A stretch of DNA of 64,000 nucleotides from Salinisphaera hydrothermalis C41B8 (GTDB lineage Bacteria > Pseudomonadota > Gammaproteobacteria > Nevskiales > Salinisphaeraceae), in contig NZ_APNK01000005.1 of NCBI RefSeq assembly GCF_000732535.1, forward strand, positions 104,444-168,443, given 5' to 3'. The notes beneath the pieces are model-generated. The model was given only the letters and a program-made list of their open reading frames with translations. It had not been told where the DNA came from and searched no databases. The stretch's first letter is position 1. Each line of letters begins with the position of its first letter. The translations under genes were made by a program, and so were the position numbers. Below are positions 59,384 through 64,000 of this stretch, in pieces.

Positions 59384-60859
59384 TTATTTTTTTATAGGAA
59401 CAATGCCCTCAATAAGTTTTCTACCCATTATTTCACTGAAATCAATATCATAGAAAATATTATCTATATGTTTTTTAAACAATAAAACAGGTTCGTCCAA
59501 CCCAGCATATACCACATTATGAAGGCTCTTATTTAAGTGGCCAATGTAGTAGTTAGCAAAATTCTCAGGGCAACCAGTCATTTTTAATTGCTGGCTTACA
59601 TTCTTCCTGAATGAATGAAAAACCTTTGTTCTGTCTTGTATTCCAATCTTGTCCAGGTATTTGCCAAAGGCATCGCCTACCCTTTTATCTGGATTTGAAA
59701 GCCACGGAAAAAGGGTTGTGGCTTCTGGGTAATGCCTTAGCAAGTTCTCTCTGTATAAGTGAATGAATGACAGCTCATTATGAATGGGTATTGTTCTTTT
59801 GCTACTGTTGTTTTTTGTTCTGTTATCAAAAGTTATGGTTGCTTTATCAAAATATTTTTTGTCATAACTGATTAACTCAATATCTTGAGGGTTTAAATAG
59901 CAGATTTCAGCAAGCCTTGCGCCTGTATAAGCACCAATCAACACCGATATATAAAGGTGTGGAGGCTCTTCAAATAACTTTGAATCAAAGATTTTCGCAA
60001 TTTCTAATTGTGAAAATGCTTTGTATGTGGTGCCTTTACTTACAGCATTGGGTTTCTGCCCCTTCTGCTTGTATGTGGGTAGGTTTCTATCTCCGTCAGC
60101 AATATATTGCTGGTCTTGACACCATTTTAAAAATGTGTCTATGAAACCAATGCGCTTGTATATTGTGGCTTCTGTGAGCCCTGTTTTCTTTGTTCGCTTG
60201 TTGTATGCGCTACGCAAGTATTTCTTATACTGCTTTATATGATTGACTGTTAATTGATTGACAGCAATATTATTTTGTTGCTCTCTAATCCATTCAATGA
60301 AGTTATTAACCGCTGGCTTTATATGGTTAATACTTCTAATCTCTCGCGCTTCTAGTTCTTCAATGTATTCATTGAATGCGCTGATTAGGGGTTTATGAGT
60401 AGAGCCAAATACACCCATGCCACTCACAGGCGCTGTGTTGGCTTGTGCTGGGTTATTTTGTTGAGCCGGAGGGTTGGATTCAGTTAAATGCTTTAACGCT
60501 TCTAAGGCTTGCTTGTGCTCTATTTCAGCATTTGAAGCATTGGGGTCTGTGCTAATTGACCCAATACCTGGAAGGTCTACTGTCCATTTTCGAACAGTGC
60601 CCAAGTCCAATTTATCTGTATCTTCAAGGTATTTCTTGAATATCTTTGAAGTATCTACCACGGCGCTGGTCTTCAACTGCTCAAACTCATAGAGCAATTT
60701 AGCACTGATTTGATAAGCCAAAAACTTAGCCTCGGCTAAATTCTTGGTTCTCAGTGATAGGATTATTTCTTTCTTTTTATAGTGTGAAATCAGGCACTTA
60801 GGCACTGCCTGCCTATAATGATAATAGCCACTATTGGGGTGCTTACGTAGGTGGTGCAT
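59384..60859 (-). CDS. Tyrosine recombinase of the mobilizable element
   Basis: The 491-residue integrase has the full catalytic set in its C-terminal half: Arg near 313 in TGARLAEIC, FHSFRKNVSQ near 413 and IGHLNKSLHNVVYAG near 437-451, in which the last Tyr is the nucleophile. The N-terminal 60 residues (HHLRKHPNSGYYHYRQAVPK, then an AEAKFLAYQI helix) resemble a DUF6538-type domain. The ATG at 60859 is preferred to one at 60910 because the domain begins there and because the arm-type repeats lie just upstream. It should excise and integrate the element at tRNA-His. Confidence 0.88.
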   Translation of the reverse strand: MHHLRKHPNSGYYHYRQAVPKCLISHYKKKEIILSLRTKNLAEAKFLAYQISAKLLYEFEQLKTSAVVDTSKIFKKYLEDTDKLDLGTVRKWTVDLPGIGSISTDPNASNAEIEHKQALEALKHLTESNPPAQQNNPAQANTAPVSGMGVFGSTHKPLISAFNEYIEELEAREIRSINHIKPAVNNFIEWIREQQNNIAVNQLTVNHIKQYKKYLRSAYNKRTKKTGLTEATIYKRIGFIDTFLKWCQDQQYIADGDRNLPTYKQKGQKPNAVSKGTTYKAFSQLEIAKIFDSKLFEEPPHLYISVLIGAYTGARLAEICYLNPQDIELISYDKKYFDKATITFDNRTKNNSSKRTIPIHNELSFIHLYRENLLRHYPEATTLFPWLSNPDKRVGDAFGKYLDKIGIQDRTKVFHSFRKNVSQQLKMTGCPENFANYYIGHLNKSLHNVVYAGLDEPVLLFKKHIDNIFYDIDFSEIMGRKLIEGIVPIKK

Positions 60860-60867
60860 AGGGTTGT

Positions 60868-60890
60868 TTGGATCACAACCTTGGACCACA
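60868..60890. repeat. Right pair of candidate integrase arm sites
   Basis: TTGGATCACA (60868-60877) and TTGGACCACA (60881-60890) are direct repeats 13 bases apart, just upstream of the integrase start. They match the left pair in sequence and spacing, so they may also allow the integrase to control its own promoter. Confidence 0.6.
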
Positions 60891-60940
60891 CTCCAAAAAA
60901 AAACCCTCAATTCCTGTTTGGAATCAAGGGTTTACAAGAG

Positions 60941-60958
60941 GTGGGGTGGACGATGGGA
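60941..60958. repeat. Right attachment site (attR) overlapping tRNA-His
   Basis: These 18 bases are the 3' end of the intact tRNA-His and repeat the sequence at 56729-56746. Confidence 0.9.
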
Positions 60959-61018
60959 CTCGAACCCACGACGACTGGAATCACAATCCAGGGCTCTACC
61001 AACTGAGCTACGCCCACC
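60942..61018 (-). tRNA. tRNA-His(GTG)
   Basis: The 77-base gene is on the minus strand; the anticodon loop TTGTGAT gives GTG, and the sequence begins with the extra G typical of histidine tRNA and ends in CCA. It is intact after integration of the element into its 3' end. Confidence 0.96.
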
Positions 61019-61234
61019 ATCGTCTGACCTCGCGATCGAGGCACCCTCGCCGCGAGCTGCGTATTCTAGCGACGTTGTTCGGTTTGTACAACGCTTGCGT
61101 TCGCCCGCGCTCTTCGCGCCCGCCCGACCGCATGCCGCGACCCGCATAAGGCGCCATGCTGCCTTAACCGGCGGCACCCCGGCCCGAGTTCAATCACCGG
61201 CAGGCTCGACGCCCGAAAATCATTCGTCGCCGCC
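61019..61234. other. Short intergenic stretch with no supported gene
   Basis: No coding frame or structure with good support is seen between the tRNA-His upstream side and the repeat array. Its sequence is GC-rich and host-like. Confidence 0.5.
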
Positions 61235-61950
61235 TGACTCGCTCGCCCCTTGGACCCGTGCGGGTGACACCACCTTGTTCGGATGCGACCTGCGCATCCG
61301 TCGAGCCACGCTCTTTTTATCTGTCGCTGGTTCGAATGTCTAGTTGGATAGGCCATTGATAGAGCCCGCCTGCGGCGAGCTCTATCAATGGCGCGCCCGG
61401 CTGGATTATTCGCCGGCCTTGCCGGCTCACCCTTCGGGCCGGTGCGGCTGCCGCCGCCCCGTTCGGATGCGCGCTGCGCATCCGTCGAACCAAGCTTTTT
61501 TATCTGTCGCTGGTTCGAATGCTAGTTGGATAGGCCATTGCTAGAGCCCGCCTTCCGGCGAGCTCTAGCAATGGCGCGCCCGGCTGGATTATTCGCGGCT
61601 GCGCCGCTCACCCTTCGGGCCGGTGCGGCTGCCGCCGCCCCGTTCGGATGCGCACAGCGCATCCGTCGAACCAGGCTTTTTTATCTGTCGCTGGTTCGAA
61701 TACTAGATGGATAGGCCATTGATAGAGCCCGCCTGCGGCGAGCTCTATCAATGGCGCGCCCGGCTGGATTATTCGCGGCTGCGCCGCTCACCCTTCAGGC
61801 CGGTGCGGCTGCCGCCGCCCCGTTCGGATGCGCACAGCGCATCCGTCGAACCAGGCTTTTTTATCTGTCGCTGGTTCGAATACTAGATGGATAGGCCATT
61901 GATAGAGCCCGCCTGCGGCGAGCTCTATCAATGGCGCGCCCGGCTGGATT
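61235..61950. repeat. Tandem repeats (180-183 bp) derived in part from the 3' end of tRNA-Arg
   Basis: Three full units and one partial unit are seen. Full units start at 61341, 61523 and 61704, and a fourth start at 61884 runs into the tRNA. The 19-mer TGGCGCGCCCGGCTGGATT, the complement of the last 19 nt of tRNA-Arg, recurs at 61389, 61572 and 61752, and the tRNA itself begins at 61932. The 15-mer GTCGCTGGTTCGAAT, present in the tRNA T arm, recurs on the other strand at 61323, 61506, 61687 and 61867. Each unit has a long hairpin and a second stem GGATGCGC/GCGCATCC before a T-run. Confidence 0.85.
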
Positions 61951-62007
61951 CGAACCAGCGACCAACGGCTTAGAAGGCCGTTGCTCTATCCCCTGAGCTA
62001 CGGGCGC
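61932..62007 (-). tRNA. tRNA-Arg(TCT)
   Basis: The 76-base minus-strand gene has a complete cloverleaf and encoded CCA; the loop CTTCTAA gives TCT, reading AGA. Transcription leads directly into the repeat array on its left. The 284-bp palindromic element begins 41 bases upstream of its 5' end. Confidence 0.96.
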
Positions 62008-62047
62008 AAAGCGGCGCTTATTGTGCCAGCCGGCGGCAGCGGGAACT

Positions 62048-62331
62048 AGGGTCTGTTGAGGTTTGGTGCGAGTCCGCGCCAAGCGCTGTTTTGCGGCAAG
62101 ACGAGGCGTAGCGAACGTGGCGTAGTTGTTCTACGCGAGAGAGCTATAACGCTGTATTGCCGCAAAACAGCGCTTGTCCCTTCGGGTTGGGCCGCCCATA
62201 AAAATTGACTAGGGCCGCCCGGCGGCGTTACGAGTCTGGGTCGTGGCACGCCACGACGCGGCGACTCGCGCCTTGCCGGACGCGATTTGCGGACGCCAAC
62301 GCGGCGCGCGCACCAAACCTCAACAGACCCT
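62048..62331. mobile_element. 284-bp MITE-like element with 23-bp terminal inverted repeats
   Basis: The termini are perfect inverted repeats of 23 bases: 62048-62070 begins AGGGTCTGTTGAGGTTTGG and 62309-62331 is its complement. Inside is a perfect 20-bp inverted repeat, CAAGCGCTGTTTTGCGGCAA (62080-62099) and its complement (62157-62176). No transposase frame and no clear target duplication are seen. It looks like a non-autonomous, foldback-type transposable element. Confidence 0.75.
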
Positions 62332-62430
62332 GGCACCACGTCAGCACCGCACTCCGTAAAACCACGGTCCCGACAAGCCGGCGCGAAGCCTGTAGCCTCG
62401 ATTGCATTACACAGCAATCACGCCTGCCCC
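62332..62430. other. Region between the MITE-like element and the aldehyde dehydrogenase gene
   Basis: Ninety-nine bases without a gene; I see no firm promoter. The element may have displaced or contributed the upstream signals of the dehydrogenase gene. Confidence 0.45.
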
Positions 62431-63906
62431 ATGTCCGATGCGTCCATGACTTTCACCGACAACGACATCACAACCTACCGCCAGTTCATCGGTGGCCGCT
62501 GGGAAGACGCCGCCGGCAAGCCGCTGGATGTGGTGAATCCGGCCACCGGCGCCATCGTCGGTCGCGTACAGATGGCCACCGAGGACGACGCCGAAAAAGC
62601 ACTCCAGGCGGCGGACGATGCTTTTGCTACGTGGCGGCGCACCACAGCCAAGTATCGCGCCGATCTGTTGCTCGATCTGGTCGCACGGATTCAGAACGAT
62701 ACCGAGCGTCTTGCACGCCTGATCACGGCCGAACAGGGCAAACCGCTGTCGGAATCACGCGCCGACGTCGGAATGTGCGCCGACCTGATCCGGTTTGCCG
62801 CCGAGCATACACGGCGCCTGGAGGGCGACATCGTGCCGGCCGATGATCCGGACGAACAGATCTGGATTCAGAAAGTGCCCCACGGCGTGGTCGTCGGCAT
62901 CACGGCCTGGAACTTCCCCGCGGCGCTGATCGGCCGCAAGCTCGGCCCGGCGCTGGCGGCCGGCAACACGATCGTGTTGAAGCCGTCCGAGGAAACGCCA
63001 CTCACCGCGATGGAAATCGTCGAGCTGGCGCGCCAGGCCGGGATTCCCGATGGCGTGGTCAACATCGTCAACGGCCACGGCAAGGACGTCGGCAACCATC
63101 TCGTGACGCACGACAAGACCAAGCTCGTCTCCATGACCGGCAGCGTGCGCGGCGGACGCGAGATCAACAAGGCGGCCGCGCCGCACCTGAAGCTGGTCCG
63201 CCTGGAGCTCGGTGGCAAGGCGCCCTTCATCGTCATGGACGATGCCGATATGGAGCCGGCCGTGGAGGCCGCGATCGTGTCGCGCTTTTCCAACAACGGC
63301 CAGGTCTGTACCTGCAACGAACGCATGTATGTCCACGCGGGCATCTACGACGCCTTTCTCAAGCGCTTCAAGGAGCGCGTCGAGGAACTCAAGGTCGGCG
63401 ACCCGCTGGCCCACGAAGACGTGGACATGGGCCCCAAGATCAACAGCGGCGAGCTGGACAAGGTCCACGACATGGTGCAACACGCCATCGAACAGGGCGC
63501 CAAGCTCGAGACCGGCGGCGAGCGGCTCACCGGCGGCGAATACGACAAGGGCTTTTACTACGCCCCGACCGTGCTCACCGGCGTATCCAACGATATGGAG
63601 ATCATGCAAGAGGAGATCTTCGGGCCGGTCGTGCCGATCATGAAGGTCGATTCCTTCGAACAGGCGCTGGATTACGCCAACGTCTCGCAATACGGCCTGT
63701 CAGCCTACGTGTTCACCAACAACGTGAAGCGTTTGATGACGACCGTGCATGACCTCGACTTCGGCGAAATCTATGTCAACCGCGGCGGCGGCGAATCGGT
63801 CCAGGGCTTCCACAAGGGCTATCGCAACAGCGGTATCGGCGGCGAGGACGGCAAGTACGGTCTCGAAGCTTATGTGAAGAACAAGACGATGTACGTGCAT
63901 TTCTAG
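62431..63906 (+). CDS. NAD-dependent aldehyde dehydrogenase (AldA-like)
   Basis: The 491-residue enzyme has the ALDH fold: the cofactor region VVVGITAWNFPAALIGRKLG near 160, the general-base Glu in RLELGGKAPFIVMDD near 256 and the nucleophile Cys in SNNGQVCTCNERMYV near 291. The closest familiar types are lactaldehyde and glycolaldehyde dehydrogenases (AldA). The start at 62431 is chosen; the longer frame runs into the MITE-like element. It stands alone and is followed by a terminator. Confidence 0.9.
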   Translation: MSDASMTFTDNDITTYRQFIGGRWEDAAGKPLDVVNPATGAIVGRVQMATEDDAEKALQAADDAFATWRRTTAKYRADLLLDLVARIQNDTERLARLITAEQGKPLSESRADVGMCADLIRFAAEHTRRLEGDIVPADDPDEQIWIQKVPHGVVVGITAWNFPAALIGRKLGPALAAGNTIVLKPSEETPLTAMEIVELARQAGIPDGVVNIVNGHGKDVGNHLVTHDKTKLVSMTGSVRGGREINKAAAPHLKLVRLELGGKAPFIVMDDADMEPAVEAAIVSRFSNNGQVCTCNERMYVHAGIYDAFLKRFKERVEELKVGDPLAHEDVDMGPKINSGELDKVHDMVQHAIEQGAKLETGGERLTGGEYDKGFYYAPTVLTGVSNDMEIMQEEIFGPVVPIMKVDSFEQALDYANVSQYGLSAYVFTNNVKRLMTTVHDLDFGEIYVNRGGGESVQGFHKGYRNSGIGGEDGKYGLEAYVKNKTMYVHF

Positions 63907-63920
63907 CCGTCCATCCACGC

Positions 63921-63949
63921 AAAAGCCGGCCCTCGGGCCGGCTTTTTTT
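63921..63949 (+). terminator. Terminator after the aldehyde dehydrogenase
   Basis: GCCGGCC (63925-63931) pairs with GGCCGGC (63936-63942) around CTCG, followed by seven T. Confidence 0.9.
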
Positions 63950-64000
63950 AGGTTCATCGCACTTTACCGGGAAACGCGGCTTTGATTTTGAGGAAGAAGT

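Larger units (their letters stand above)
56729..60958. mobile_element. Integrative and mobilizable element in tRNA-His
   Basis: The 4.2-kb segment between the 18-bp direct repeats differs sharply from its surroundings: its genes are AT-rich and Lys/Asn-rich. It holds a MOBQ-type relaxase, a short spacer with oriT features, a TraD-like protein, a small membrane ORF and a tyrosine integrase next to attR. No transfer-channel genes are present, so it must use a conjugative helper. No obvious cargo is seen. Confidence 0.88.

Noticed and set aside
61323..61881. Additional tRNA genes in the repeat array
   Set aside because: Units contain only the 3' 19 nt and part of the T arm, in opposed orientations; no cloverleaf can form.
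61344..61930. Short frames running through the tRNA-Arg-linked repeats
   Set aside because: They recur only because the DNA repeats; frame and stop positions shift between units and no protein pattern is kept.

Overview
The window is a high-GC chromosome segment of a gammaproteobacterium, probably a halophile or marine species of the Salinisphaera/Alcanivorax type. That is inferred from the gene orders tig-clpP-clpX-lon-hupB-ppiD and mltD-gloB-(methyltransferase)-rnhA-dnaQ, fadBA, and a large Mrp-type Na+/H+ antiporter operon. No 16S gene is present to confirm the taxon.

Bases 1-16,200 are the right part of a lambdoid prophage whose left end lies outside the window. An immunity region (LexA-like CI at 4927-5655, YdaS/Cro-like at 4579-4842) sits between two repressor-operator promoters. 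The leftward operon encodes a CII-like activator, O and P replication proteins with an iteron-like origin inside O, NinB, a membrane protein and a DEAD-box helicase cut by the window edge. The rightward operon carries a Red-type recombination cassette (Bet, DUF1351, YqaJ exonuclease, SSB), a DnaQ-like exonuclease, two HNH endonucleases, several tiny zinc-ribbon proteins, a J-like protein, an excisionase-like protein and a tyrosine integrase that abuts the 3' end of tRNA-Ala(CGC).

Bases 16,300-56,700 are core chromosome: a LOG-family protein, clpB with a heat-shock-type promoter, an aldo-keto reductase, a Leu/Glu-type dehydrogenase, a TonB-ExbB-ExbD-ExbD cluster, an OmpA-like protein, fadBA with a perfect 18-bp palindrome upstream, a phasin/histone-H1-like protein, an ArsR-methyltransferase fusion, a TVP38 membrane protein, a ten-gene Mrp operon with three NuoL/M/N-like subunits, dnaQ/rnhA/gloB/mltD, fabI, ppiD, three tRNAs, HU, Lon, ClpX, ClpP, trigger factor and a second aldo-keto reductase.

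Bases 56,729-60,958 are a small AT-rich integrative and mobilizable element: a MOBQ-type relaxase, a recognisable oriT, a TraD-like protein and an integrase. It is bounded by an 18-bp duplication of the tRNA-His 3' end and has split a tRNA-His/tRNA-Lys pair. To its right, 61,235-61,950 holds tandem repeats of about 181 bp behind tRNA-Arg(TCT). Each full unit carries the last 19 nt of that tRNA and a hairpin with a compensatory base change, closely resembling the repeat organisation described for E. coli tyrT. A 284-bp palindromic MITE-like element follows, then an aldehyde dehydrogenase.

The strongest candidates for new biology are the tRNA-Arg-linked repeat array, the compact mobilizable element with its oriT and paired integrase sites, the in-gene iteron origin and operator set of the prophage, and the two-ExbD TonB system in which one ExbD lacks the membrane aspartate.
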